Made by a program: the position numbers and the translations under genes. The notes beneath the pieces are model-generated. The model saw only the letters and a list, made by a program, of their open reading frames with translations, had not been told where the DNA came from and made no database searches. Below, piece after piece: positions 22,380-34,407 of a stretch of DNA of 64,000 nucleotides. Position 1 is the stretch's first letter; each line of letters starts with the position of its first letter. This DNA is from Brachypalpus laphriformis (Eukaryota > Arthropoda > Insecta > Diptera > Syrphidae): assembly GCA_945910035.1 (NCBI GenBank), contig OX246756.1, forward strand, positions 77,246,808 through 77,310,807, read 5' to 3'.

Positions 22380-22780
22380 TTTCCCAACAGTTTGAGAGCC
22401 TGCGATTGGTGATATTTTTTACGTGTACTGTTCTTCCACTCATGAATTCAGCTAGTTTTCGGTAAATTTACGATAAGCTCTTGTACCAGAAGTTTTTCAT
22501 TTTGTCAATTCCATGGGCTTTCCATTTCTGGATCTTTATTAGGGCTACATTAAGGTTGTCTTGTGTTATTTGGTAATCCAATATTGGTGCCACATACGCC
22601 ATGTTTTCTTTTTCGTCTTTTGCTCATTGGGCGCCAGAGTTGTGGTATGATAGTTTCGCCCATATAGATCACCAATATTGTTCCATGCTTTCTCTTGTTA
22701 GCTGTTTCACCTACCCTGTGGATAAACAAAGAATTAACATTCGCATAAGTTTTTTTTAATGTCACTTACCACAGGAAGCA
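22380..22780 (-). pseudogene. Short RT-like fragment, minus strand
   Basis: On the minus strand the frame reads AYVAPILDYQITQDNLNVALIKIQKWKAHGIDKMKNFWYKSL (22604-22480, quoted here only as its ends AYVAPILDY and KNFWYKSL matter). The pattern of an alternating helix, W-K-A-x-G-x-D and NFW resembles the RT finger entry of some insect/hydra retroelements that read WKSPGPDGI..FW. It is broken upstream and downstream and does not continue the LINE at 18963-22300. Assignment is tentative. Confidence 0.3.
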
Positions 22781-23019
22781 GCATAGGTGTATTGGAAACG
22801 TCCGTACGTCTGTCTTTCACTCATCCAGCCAGTAAGTAGCTCCCAGTATGCAAAAACAAAAAGTAAATAAGTGGGAAAAATCATACAAATAGTTACTTAG
22901 GTGAGGCATGCTGTTTCTGCTGCTGTTGCGATGGGAGGAGAATGATATAGCCTTCGTAATCGGATGAACACATCTAAATCAAATAAGAATTAAATAAGTA
23001 AAACATAAATTTTACGGAA

Positions 23020-26000
23020 CAGGTCTTTAACACTTCCGACTTTTTGGTGTTTCGTGTGGATCGTGTTGATATAAGCAAAAAGCAAGGAGGAGGTGTACTG
23101 CTTGCTGTTCGGCGCTCAATTGTATCTTCTGCAGTAGACATCGACTTAGTAATATCCGAAAATGTACTACACATCGACCAAATTTGCGTCTGTATCACCC
23201 CTGGAGATTTCTGCGCTGGTGACTTGTTACTTTTCTTCTGCTACATTCCTCCACATAGTAGTCTGGATATATATAAAAAGCATCTGAATAATATCGAAGA
23301 CGTCATTTCAAATTTTCAAGGTAAAAACATTAAGATTTGTGTCCTTTGAGACTTTAATATAGGCGACTTACATTGGGTTCGCCATTATTTAAGAATTGTG
23401 CCGTGCAGTTTCTCCTCAGAAATTGAAATGACGGTTATTGATACTCTTTGCTCAATTGGACTAGCTCAGATAAATTTTAATTTTAATACTATAAATAGAA
23501 TACTTGATTTTGTATTTGTATCTGATGAGTTAAATGTTAGTGTTACTTCTTGTAATCCGTTCTTAGCAAACTCAGTCCATCATGATGCCATTAGCATAAA
23601 TATTAGTAACTACATGTTTGAAAATTTGTTGGCATAATTTAAATACGCTTAACGAACGTTTTAACGTGGGCGCCGTGGCGTAAGTGGTTAGTGTCTCGGA
23701 TCACTATGCATGAGGTTCCAAGTTCGAATCCCAGAAAATACCAAAAAGTTTTTTTCACGGTCCCACCTCTCGCGAACGTCTGACAAACATCCGAGAGTAT
23801 TGTTGTCTCGAAAAAGCTTCTCAAATCGCCGTTTGGATTCGGCATTAAACTGTAGGTCCTTTCCATTCGTGTGAAAAATATAAGGCACACAACATGAGTG
23901 GTTGCGAGAAGCTAGGCCTTGGCACTTTAAAGAGCTGTTGCGCCAAATATTTGTTGTTTTTTTTGAACGTTTTAACGTTGTTAACTGGTGTAGTGAGCCT
24001 CAACGCAATGATGTGGCCGTGAATTTCATGACTTTTTTCAAAAAATTGGGTACTCTCTTAAGTAGGTGTGTACCCAAAGTGTGCAAGAGAGGTAGTTCTC
24101 GCCCACCTTGGTACAATAACCGCCTTTGTAAATTAAAAAAACGCCGAAAGTGCTGCTCATAAGCAATTTAAAAATACTAATTCTCCTGCGGACTACCAGA
24201 TTTTTTCACGATTGAGGAAAGAGTTTATTATCTTATCGAAATTTCTCGCGAGTAAATATTTGGATACGTTGGAAAGTAATCTAAGTATCCAAACGTAAAA
24301 ATGGAAGGTTTTCCATCAGTGATGGCATCTTTGGGGGAAACCTCCAGTGATCCAGAAAAAATTGTGGATATGTTTTCTGACTTTTTTCAGAGTATTTACA
24401 ATTCTTCGAATTTCGTATAATGATTACTTAAATTCTTTACCGAGTTGTTCCAATACGTCCAGTCTCGTGTTTCAAACGGATGAAATCTACAACGCCCTCG
24501 TTGGACTGGAAGCAATTTCTAAAGCTGATATTTTAGGATTTTATCCAAATGTCCTAAAACATTGCGCTAAATCACTTCGCACACCCTTGCAAATAATTTT
24601 CAACCAATCTCTCGCTTGTGGCGTTTTCCTTGAAGATTGAAAGTACTCTTGTATTTCTCCTATCTATAAAAATGGTAAAAAGGATAACGTTTGTAATTAT
24701 AGGCCCATTTCCAAACTGTCGGTTGTACCAAAATTGTTAGACAACTTGGTAAACAAAAGACTTCAGGCTATTATGAAGGTCCACATAAGCGATTGCCAAC
24801 ACATTCGAACTCAGTCGAGTTTACCAATTTTTGCTCTAGAGCAATGGAAAGCCGTAACGAAGTTCACGTGGTTAACACTGATTTTGTTAAAGCATTCAGC
24901 AGAGTAAATTTGGATATACTTCTTAAAAAATTAAAAGCTTTCGGTTTCTTTGGACCGTTACTTGAATGCTTACGATCCTACTTAACGGGAAGAAAACAAA
25001 GAGTTTCCATTGGAAATCATTTTTCTAAAGAAATTGTAGTTACCTCTGGCGTTCCAGTAGGAAGCCACCTGGGACCTTCCCTGTTTCTGCTTTTTATAAA
25101 CGACCTGAACTCGGTTTTAAAGCTTTGTCCTTGTCTCTTATACGCTGATGACGTAAAACTATTTTCCAGTGTTACAAGCATAGCCGACTGTAACCAGTTT
25201 CAGCTTGACCTCAATAATTTTTCGGAGCGGTGTCTTCTGAGCGACTTGAATGTAAACACTGAGAAATGTGCCTCAATGTCATTCACCCGGTCACTCTTTA
25301 ACATTCCACCCAGGTATTGAATAGATAATAAATCATTAAAGGTTGTAAATGAGTTCAAGAATCTTGGAGTCATTTTCGACCATAAACTTACTTTTGATCA
25401 TCATATCGAGTATTTGATATCTAAGGCAAATTCTTTACTCGGTTTCCTTAAGTGAAATTCGACTGATTTTAAGGATCCGTATAATCTAAAGGCAATCTCT
25501 TGTAGTACAGTTCGCCCAATACTCGAATACTGTTATGTTGTCTGGAATCCTATTGCTTTAACTAAAATTACCAGAATTGAAAGAGTCAAAAAAAATTTTC
25601 TTCGCTTTACGTTACGTGGTTTTTTTCTTAACGATAACATCGGGGTTTGTTATATCGGTGGCAAAAAGGAATAACAGCATAAGTTCCTTTACACATTCCA
25701 AAAAACGTATTTAAAGATGTCTTTATCGTCTCATTTCCTTGCCCCTAATTCAGTAACCGCTTCAGATAATGAATTCCAGACATATCGAGGCAATGTTTCA
25801 ACGTTATACGTTCGCCTTCCCTGAGAGAATATTATATAAAAAATGTTAAAAACAAAAAATATTTCAATATCGGCATAAGTATACTTATGCAGTTATGCCT
25901 TCTTGCCACAGATATATCAAAATGCTTATTGCTCGGTATGCAATCTCTTGAGCAAAGACGGAAAATGTTCGGTGTCATGTTCGCAAGGGACTTACTTTGT

Positions 26001-26290
26001 GCTTCCTTAGACTGCGGAAATCTGCTTTTACTCATTAATATTTATGCTTTGCAAAGAATACTTAGAGCAAGACCACTATTGTTTGAAACCCGCCACCGTA
26101 CCTTATACGGCACCCGTGAGCCTATTACATTATGTTCTGATTTATTTAATTCGGTTTATGATAATTTAGATATTTCTATGCCAAGAAATACTTTTAAGAC
26201 ACAATGTTAACTTTGAATGAAGCTCAAATGTAAATTATTTAGATATTATATTTATTATTCTTAATCTGTGAATTCATGTAAATCGTAGAT
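23020..26290 (+). mobile_element. Jockey/CR1-like non-LTR retrotransposon, 5'-truncated, SINE-interrupted
   Basis: It starts inside the endonuclease: GGGVLLAVRRS and LLLFFCYIPPHSS (23044-23349), an in-frame stop at the DFN block, and ILDFVFVSD with SVHHDAI (23398-23637). SINE copy A (23668-23964) splits the next block; the frame continues with VVNWCSEPQRNDVAVNFMTFF and PPWYNNRL. RT follows with KADILGFYPNVLK, NVCNYRPISKLS and VNTDFVKAFSRVN. The block SGVPVGSHLGPSLFLLFINDL precedes an intact YADD (25141-25152). The thumb and C-terminus end near 26210 with RRKMFGVMFARDLL and RHRTLYGTREPI. Stops near 24640, 25320 and 25450 and frameshifts inactivate it. The 3' UTR (26213-26290) is AT-rich, and a separate RTE begins at 26293. 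Confidence 0.8.
23668..23964 (+). mobile_element. tRNA-derived SINE family 1, copy A (full length)
   Basis: It starts GGGCGCCGTGGCGTAAG. Pol III box A (TGGCGTAAGTGG) is at 23676-23687 and box B (GTTCGAATCCC) at 23722-23732. A tRNA-unrelated body of about 210 bp follows, ending GCTGTTGCGCCAAATATTTG plus a T-rich tail. A perfect 14-bp target duplication GAACGTTTTAACGT flanks it (23654-23667 and 23965-23978). The host LINE protein reads straight across once the SINE and one duplication are removed. Confidence 0.93.
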
Positions 26291-26292
26291 TG

Positions 26293-28921
26293 AACCCCAA
26301 CGAATAGTTCGTCTGAGGACGAAAAAGAGAGCTTCTACAATCTCTTAAGCGCCGTCTTCAACACAACACCAAATGGAGACATTGTCATAGTTATGGGGGA
26401 TTTGAATGCCAAGGTAGGCAGCGACAACAAAGGGCTCAAGCATGTAATCGGGAAGCATGGACTAGGCAACCGCAATGACAACGGCGAAAGGTTTGTGGAT
26501 TTCTGCAATGCCAACCGCCTTGTGATAGGTGGCACCATGTTTGAGCACAAGACCTGCCACAAAGTCAGCTGGGTTTCCAATGACAGGCAAGCAACCTCCA
26601 ACCAAATTGACCATTTTGCTATCAGCCGCCGCTTTAGAAGTAGTCTCCTGGACGTCCGAAACAGACGAGGGGCAGATGTGGGGATAGTACGTGATCACCA
26701 TCTTATGATAGCTACTCTCCAACTAAGCACTGCTGCAGATCGAAGATCCCACGACAACACAAGAATGCCCAGGTTCAACATCGATAGACTTAGTGATCCC
26801 TCAGTGCGCCAACAATTAAGGGAGCACTTTTCGCAAGGTGTGGAAGCAATCAGCAGCTCAATGCCCGCAACCATCCAAGACCATTGGTGTGCTGTGAAAA
26901 ATGTTTTTACATCTGGTGCTGAAAGAATTGTCGGTCGATCGCAGGGAAGACATAGGGCGTGGCTTTCCGAGGATACCTGGAGACGGATTGACGAACGAAA
27001 ACAGCTAAAAGCTCGCCTTGCAGCTACCCCAGCAGCAGGGAGAAGCGAGCTAGAGTCCCTATATCGCATGAAGATGAGAGAAGTTCAGCATAGCGTACGA
27101 CGTGACAAGCGCAACTACATCAACGCGCTGGCTACAGAAGCAGAAGAAGCTGCACGGAGGTGCGACAGCAGGACTGTCTACAGAATCACGAAAGAGCTGA
27201 CAGGTGGTCGCAGCTCCAGCCAATACCCAGTGAAAAGCCTAGATGGCTCCTTGCTGATTTCGGATGAGGACCAGCTCAAGAGATGGAAAGAGCATTTTGC
27301 TACGGTTTTGAACCGTGTATTCGCTAGCGATATGCTCCCAAATCAGACTGAGATGCCCGAGGTGAGAAGTTCCCGAATACGCACCACGACTCCCAGTAAA
27401 GATGAGATCATTACCGTGATCAAGGCACTCAAAACCAACAAGGCGGTAGGACTTGACGGTATTCCAGCAGAGCTCTTACGAGAAGCGCCAACAACATCGA
27501 CTGAGCTTCTGCTTCCACTTATAGATAGAGCTTGGGAAGCTGAGAGCTTTCCTAACGAGTGGAAAAAGGGAATGTTCGTCAAGCTTCCTAAGAAAGGAAA
27601 TTTAATGGAGTGCGGAAACTGGAGGGGTATCTGCGTGCTGCCTGCTGTAGCTAAGATAATAGCTAAAATCATCCTTGAGCGAATCAAACAACATCTCGAA
27701 GACACACTCGATGCCGAACAAGCAGGTTTCCGATCTGGATCCTCCTGTGCCGACCACATCAACACCCTGCGGATTATCATCAAACAGTGTGTTGAATATC
27801 GATCGCCACTCCACCTGCTGTTCATCGATTTTGAGAAGGCGTTCGATAGTGTCAACATGGAGTTTATTTGGCGTGCCTTACGTAGGAGAGGCATTCCCGA
27901 TAAACTAATTGCTATTATCAAAGCTACATATGAAGGCTCCAAATGTCACGTTCTGCACAGGGGAAGGTTGTCTGAGGAATTTGAGATCCAAAGTGGGGTA
28001 AGACAAGGCTGTATCCTTTCACCAATATTATTCCTATTGGTGATTAGCGATGTGCTTCATGCAGCTTTGTCGACGGGAAACGGAGGAATTCGATGGACTC
28101 TTACATCTCAACTGAAACATCTTGACTACGCAGACGATGTATGCTTACTCTCCCACAGAATTATGGACCTCCACCAAATGACAGCAGATGTGGAGAGGGA
28201 GGCAGGTGTCGTCGGGCTGAAAATTAATACGACAAAAACTAAAATCATCAGCCTTGGAACAAACTCATCGGCTCAAATATGCATTGCTGGACAACCGGTA
28301 GAGAGTATCTGGGGAGTATTGTCTCGACCGATGGTGGAACCGAACTGGATATAGCCAACAGGATCGCCAAAGCAAAGTCCGCGTTCGGGATGTTGTCCAA
28401 AATATGGCGAAGCAATGCAATCAGTTTGAGCACCAAAATAAGACTGTTCCGCTCCAACGTTGAATCCGTGCTGCTATATGGTTGCAGCACGTGGAGAGTA
28501 ACCACTACCATCACCAGAAAGCTGCAAACGTTCATTAATATGTGTCTGCGCAATATCTTAAGGATTTTCTGGCCCAATCGTATCTCTAACGAACACCTTT
28601 ACGAGAGAACGGGTCAGGAACCAATAGGCACAACTATCCAACGGCGGAAGTGGCAGTGGATTGGTCACACGTTCCGAAAGGGTGACAGCTCCATAGCGAA
28701 CCATGCTATGCAATGGAACCCTCTAACTCAGGATGGCAGAAGACCTGGCGGTCCACGGAAAACATGGCGCAGAACAGTCGAGAAGGAGGCACGGCAGTTA
28801 GGGAAAAGTTGGGGAGAACTCAGACACATTGCCAGAAACCGTACACGATGGCGCGTAGGCGTAGTATAGGCCCTAGGACCCACAAGGGGATACAGGACAT
28901 AAGTAAGTAAAGAAGTAAGTA
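26293..28921 (+). mobile_element. RTE-type non-LTR retrotransposon, family B, 5'-truncated
   Basis: The frame is open from the truncation at about 26293 to 28354 (ATG at 26393 is internal). The endonuclease has IVMGDLNAKVG, SNQIDHFAIS and VRDHHLMIA. A basic linker follows, then RT: LKTNKAVGLDGIPAELL, GNWRGICVLPAVAKII, EQAGFRSGSSCADHI, LFIDFEKAFDSV, SGVRQGCILSP and an intact YADD at 28127-28138. A single frameshift near 28290-28310 separates the thumb/tail (28279-28869: YLGSIVSTDG, LLYGCSTW, RKWQWIGHTFRKGD, PGGPRKTWRRT). The 3' end is a TAAG-repeat tail (28901-28921). Apart from that one shift it is well preserved, so it is fairly young. It is a different family from the RTE at 2640-5250 and at 37042-40538. 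Confidence 0.88.
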
Positions 28922-29039
28922 GATTGAAATAATAAATAAATAAATAAATTAAATTAAGGAGGCACCACGTACAAGTGCAAGTATATTTTTAAAGACCACA
29001 CAGTGGCAGTGGATTTTTATATATTATATACATATGGTA

Positions 29040-30308
29040 TACACCGTGACAAATATATTCTGTCCCAAAGATCTTCTTCTTCATATCTCGTGTTGTATTT
29101 GTTTTATGTTTCGGAAGAATATGGTATATCAAATTGTAGAGCCTGCTTATAGTAAGTTCTCATATAGTTTTCGAGTTGGAAAAAAATATTGATAACTGTA
29201 AAATCGAAGATGAAGGAGTATCGTGGTATTATCATAGACGAATATCTGCGTGGCGCTAAACCATATTTGATATTCCATCGCTACAAACACTTGGGTATTA
29301 ACAGGAAATTTGTTTGTTGTATTGACAGATACAAGGAGACTGGCACAATTCAGGATCGAGTAAGAAGTGGAAGAAAAATGACGGTGATAACTTCAGCATT
29401 GAAGAAAATCGTTCAGGAACTCCTCAGAAGAAATCTCACTCAATTCTGGCAGGAAAGCTCAATGTTAACCGTGAATCACTCCGTTTGCTTATAAAAAATG
29501 ATCTGAAATTACAACATTCCAAAAAAAGTAAAATTCATGGATTGATAGTTGCTTCAAAGGAAAATCGGTATAAAAGAGCACAAGTCATTGTTGACGTGCC
29601 ACTGTCGGGGAAGAGTTCATTTTTTCCGATGAGAAACTCTCTGTCCTGCAAGAAAGTTTCAATAATCAGAATGGTCATGTATGGGGGGCAAAGCTAGTTG
29701 ATATTCCTGCTAGCCGGAGGTATATTTCAAAATTTCAAAATAGATCATCGGCGATGGTATGGGCTGCCGTTAGTAAGAGATGTCAACTCTTGTCATTACA
29801 TGGAAACAGTTCTTAAAGAAAATGTGCTTAAACATGCAAACGAACTCTTTGGTAATGATAACTACTGCTTTCAACAAGATGGAGCACCATCACACAACTC
29901 AAACTCGGTACAGGCTTGGTGTGAGCATAATTTGATCGATTTCATACCAAAAGATGAATGGCCACCATCATCACCTGATCTTAATCCATTGGATTATTTT
30001 GTATGGTCGTACATGCTAATGAAGCTCGAGGATTACAAATATAGCAATATAACTAAATTCAAGCAAACTATTCAAAAAATATGGGATGATATGCCTCTAG
30101 AGGTCGTGCGTGCCTGCCGCTTGCAATGATTTTGAAAAGCGTTTGAAGCTTGTGGTCAAGGCTAAGGGGGGTATCATTGAAAAAAGGTTACTGTAATAAA
30201 TATATAAGCTCCTATACAAATGAAAAATATGAAGTCACTCAGCTAGATAGCTGTTTTTCTATTCTACGGTAATTTTAATTTTGGACAGAATGTATTTGTC
30301 ACGTTGTA
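29040..30308 (+). mobile_element. maT-like mariner (DD37D) transposon with TIRs and TA duplication
   Basis: Terminal inverted repeats of about 26 bp lie at 29040-29065 and 30283-30308 (CCGTGACAAATA on the left, its near-complement on the right). TA duplications lie at 29038-29039 and 30309-30310, giving 1269 bp, the normal mariner size. The transposase N-terminus at 29189 has paired helix-turn-helix-type sequence (DEYLRGAKPYLIFHRYKHLG, GTIQDRVRSGR). Catalytic residues are D in FSDEK (29628-29630), D in QQDGAPSH (29878-29880) and D in SPDLNPLDYFVW (29992-29994). The last two are 37 residues apart, i.e. DD37D as in the maT group. The first D lies in a different frame from the other two, and stops or shifts near 29490, 29640 and 29697 show that the gene is dead. 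Confidence 0.88.
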
Positions 30309-30310
30309 TA

Positions 30311-31799
30311 AAAAAAACAAAAAGAAAAGCATAGTGAAGCTTCTTTAAAATTTTGGATTGATTTTAAATTAATTTTTTTTATCATTAGTGCTTAATAAGA
30401 AATAAAGATAGTGCATATACGGAGACATAAAAAAACACAGAAGGATACTACTGGCAGTGAGTTTATATTTATTTTGTTTGGGGGTAAGTAAATGAAGTGT
30501 TTTTAAAGAAAAATGTTTAATTTAAATTATTAGGGGAGCCAGATCGTGTATTGGCGGTCATAAATCCTACATCCTATATATGGGATTTTGCATTAAAACT
30601 ACAAAGTAGCCGCCAATATTTTTTTTATTATTTCTGCGTGAGGAATTTCGGTTCCCCAAATAAAAACACCATCGAAGCCTCAAAGTGCAGTTAGCGCTAA
30701 ATACATTACGGGAGCATAGCTGCTCGGGGACCCGTAAATAAAATCCGTTGCGTGCGGAATCAAATGTGGTTCACGAACAGCGGTACCCGAACCTGATAGA
30801 ATTACATACAAAGGAACTACTGTGGCGTAAAGCGAAATTTTTTTTAATTATTGGCGTTTCAGATGCCTTTCCTTTTTTATGTTAATAGATACTTTAAATT
30901 TAATTTTTCTTAATACTAATTTTTTATTTTTTTTTTTGTTAATTTTGTTTCTATCATTTTTCTTTTTCCTTTTATAATTCCTTTTTTTTATGAGAATTTT
31001 TGTTTTTTTTTGTGTGAAATTCTGATTCCCTCATAGTCGGATATTATAGGGTTTTTTTTTTTTAGCTTGCCCAAGGATGTATAATCTTCATAGATACTAG
31101 TAGCCCGAGTGCTACTAGCATGCACGATTCGCAAACCTGAGTAATCGATTCCAGGAATACGCCTACGTACTAAACACACACCCTACACACTTCAATATTA
31201 TAGGGTGCGTTCCCGATTATGGGACAAATTGAAACACATAACCAGAGCTCTAGCTAGGTAGCATTTTTATCTTTTTATTTTTTCTTTTTTGCGCGTAGTA
31301 CCTTATCAAGATTCAAGCGTTACGTACTGTAGGAAACCGAGTTTAGGGTAAAGTTAATTTTATTATAGTTTTAAGGTTTTTGTTTCCTTTTTATTTTGTT
31401 TTCTTTGAGTTTACTTATTTATTTAATTATTCTTTTTTTGTTTTGGTTTTATTAGTTTTAATTATTCTTTCAGTTTAAATCATTTTGTTTTGTTTCCTTT
31501 TATTTTGCCCTTTTATTGAGTTTATTGATTTTTTTAGTTCTGTTGTTATATTAGTTTAAACTATTTATTTTTTTGTACTTACTTACTTACTGTATGATGG
31601 CTTGACACAGCAGCAGCAGCGATTTTGGGGGAATCCAAAAAATTATGGCTAACGGATTTCCGAGGAAGGAAAGGAAATGGCCCACGCTGCATTACCATCC
31701 GCAGCGCCTTCAGTGCGGTGAGCGTCCGTCCGTTATTCGCGTAAGTAAATTTTTTTTTTGTGGTACAATATATGTTTTTGTAATGGGTGAGGTTGTCTG
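30311..31799. other. 1.5 kb without a recognisable gene
   Basis: Most of 30840-31600 is T-rich low-complexity sequence. 30540-30830 and 31050-31210 are more balanced in composition but show no domain, TIR or LTR I can name. A short CAGCAGCAGC run is at 31610-31620. The open stretch 31650-31730 is too short to call. Confidence 0.5.
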
Positions 31800-32618
31800 C
31801 AGTGTTGTCATTTGGATTTAAAAAAAAAGGAGATCGGAAATGATCTGATATAACATTGACATTGATATATATAGGTACCCCCTATTCATAACTAGGAAAA
31901 CTTTTAAAATAAATGGAATATGCTCTAACGATGTTTGCAAATTACCTACAGACTTGCAAAAAAATATTACATACATATATATTTAATTATACATACAAGA
32001 ACGAATACATTGCATCAAATGATGTGTGGATGAGGATGACGAAAAAGGGTTTCCATACATATGATTGAAAAATTAATTTATAGCGGGTATGTGTTGCATT
32101 TTGAAACGGATTGGAAAAATGTATATATATATATACTTGAACGTACATACATATTTTCCAAGGGAACTGAGTCGAATTGGTTGAGTCAATATGGGGAAGA
32201 CAGAATTCAAAACAAAAAAAAAATATACAAATATTTGGCGCAACAGCTCTTTAAAGTGCCAGGGCCTAGCTTCTCACAACCACTCATGTTATGTGCGTTA
32301 TATTTTTCACACGAATGGAAGGGACCTACAGTTTAATGCCGAATCCGAACGGCGATTTGAGAAGCTTTTTCATGACAACAATACTCTCGGATGTTTGTCA
32401 GACGCTCGCGAGAGGTGGGACCGTGAAAAAACTTTTCGGTATTTTCTGGGATTCGAACTTGGAACCTCATGCGTAGTGATCCGACACACTAACCGCTTAC
32501 ACCACGGCGCCCGCAGAATTCAAAAACGTGGTAGAATATTTGCGTTCCGTTGTAGATGTGGTAGATTTGAAAAACGTGCAAAATTGTGGTAGATCTACCA
32601 CAGAAAGTGACAACACTG
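31800..32618. mobile_element. Second hAT-type MITE, carrying a SINE
   Basis: The left end CAGTGTTGTCA (31800-31810) and the right end TGACAACACTG (32608-32618) are exact 11-bp inverted repeats. Flanking 8-mers GTTGTCTG (31792-31799) and GTTGTGTG (32619-32626) match at 7 of 8. The CAGTG ends and the 8-bp duplication mark a hAT element. It has no transposase. SINE copy D (32213-32513) was inserted later. The right subterminal region repeats GTGGTAGA three or four times (32528-32600), like the GTGGTA motifs in the MITE at 7302-8142. Confidence 0.8.
32213..32513 (-). mobile_element. SINE family 1, copy D (minus, full length)
   Basis: The reverse complement runs from GGGCGCCGTGGTGTAAG through box B GTTCGAATCCC to GCGCCAAATATTTG and an A/T tail. 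A perfect 12-bp target duplication CAGAATTCAAAA lies at 32201-32212 and 32514-32525. It is nested in the hAT MITE at 31800-32618. Confidence 0.9.
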
Positions 32619-34407
32619 GTTGTGTGCGAGAACAAGATTTCCGGCGAGCTAAACCGTGCATCGCGAGCGTGCCATGTTCCTCGCACACGACACTGTTTCC
32701 CTTTCCGGTCCCATGCACATCCTTAGGTCCCATGCACATCCCAATTTCCTTCCCAAATTCAAATCCAAACGTCCAAATTCCTATTCTTTTATCTATTACA
32801 TGGTATATCGTAATTTGCTTCATTATGATGACTCGCCTTTAAGGCTCTGTAAAAAAAAAATTATCAAAATTTTGTGAAGTCAAAATAATAAGGAGCAGGA
32901 ATTCCCAGAGTCGATGATAACGACAGCATGATCGAAAAATGAAACATCCAATAAAACTGTCCTGTCCCTTTAATTTTAATGAATAGAAGAATATTTAGTA
33001 ACATGAGCATGGTCACAAAGATTTAAGAACACCTACTAGGACATGTAGTACAAATGGACCTGCCCTACTTATATTGGCAGTTGGATGGGCAGAACTGGTG
33101 AACTCTGGATAAGGTTGGCTGGTTAACTCTTGCAGTATCAAAGATATTATGTAAGTAATTAATAACTTTAAACCAAATGACTGGTGCTAGTGCTGTAAAT
33201 AAGTGTAGTCTATTTTTCTAAAACTTTGTTTTCAATTGTACTAATATATGACACTGGGTGGCATAAGGCAAAGGGTATGTCCTTTTATGGAAGCAACTTC
33301 TCACACTGTCACCTAAGCGACACTAGATTTTCATATACACTCTCCTTGGGAGTACTAAAGGCATATGCAGCAAAAATCATTATTGCACTACAAGCAATTG
33401 GATAAAACAATAGATCTATAATAGTGTTCTTTAAGATAAACTTTGACTTTAAAAAAGTTTTACAAACAAATTCAAGATAAAAAGATAGATTTGCCAAGAG
33501 TCAGCATTTTTATACATTCTACGTAAGGCATTTTTTTCTTGGCACTGATGGAAACAGGAAGACCCACTAATCTTTGATGAAAAAAAACCTTCGAAGAGAG
33601 AAAAACTAGTAGAATAAAATACAGCAGAAGCAAACCAACAAGCGTGAATGTAATCTATTTTCATTGTACTGAATTGAATAACTTTTCGTAAGTGTTTGCG
33701 ATTGTTTTGAAAAGATTCGATTTATTTTATTTAGCATTTGAGAGTTATATCTTTCCACAAGAAGCACATTTTCTCACACCATAACTAATTTGTGTTGGTT
33801 TTTATTTTGGATATTTGTATATAAATACATTATTATTGATATTCCAATATGAAATTTGTTTGCTTGTGCGGATAAAACATTCTTCTTCCGTTTCTGATTC
33901 TACGGAGAAAAGAAGCGTGAAGTGAACTAAGCGCTCTGCTCGAAAGTGCGAGAAAAACTATGAACTATGAACTCTAATATAAGGAGAATTGTACAATAAT
34001 CTTAAAAATTATGTTTGGCAATACTCGAACATTTGCAAGACCGTGGGCGCCTTTTCTACTAAGTCACTGCTCACTTAGACCAACAAGGATTCATTGGGCC
34101 TATTTTGTTTTCACCCAGGGAACCTGCAAAGAAAAATTGCTAAATTACTCATATCCAGATAAGGATATGAATCTCAGAGGATATGTCAGCTCGGAAAGGG
34201 AAACAGCTGAGGGTAAGGCATTCGCACAGCAAGATTCATCCCTGCAGCTCTTACAGAAGTTGTTGTGAGGTACACCGATATGAATTCAAATGCCACAGTG
34301 CCCCGTGATTATCCCAGAGATGACCTGAGTACTGGTATAACTTAGCCTAACCAGAGAACGAGTTCCCTTCAAATCATAGGCTGGCCACAGCGATCGGACA
34401 GTGACGC
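32619..34407. other. 1.8 kb without a recognisable gene
   Basis: No domain-bearing frame is seen. 32646-32671 closely matches 49068-49094 (see findings). Two near-repeats of a CCATGCACATCC phrase lie at 32710-32740. The stretch at 34011-34265 is open but matches nothing I know. Confidence 0.45.

Noticed and set aside
23668..23740. Possible functional tRNA gene (box A and box B present)
   Set aside because: The head cannot fold into a proper cloverleaf with matching acceptor arms, and it is the 5' part of a repeated SINE with target duplications.
26393..28354. Host gene for a craniofacial-development-like protein
   Set aside because: Endonuclease plus YADD reverse transcriptase domains make it an RTE LINE; such names in databases come from this domain.
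32191..32592. 133-codon forward frame shared with frames at 43218, 49859 and 55812
   Set aside because: These are chance frames across SINE family 1 copies; no conserved coding signature.
34011..34265. 85-codon open frame as a host gene
   Set aside because: No motif, no splice context, no continuation.
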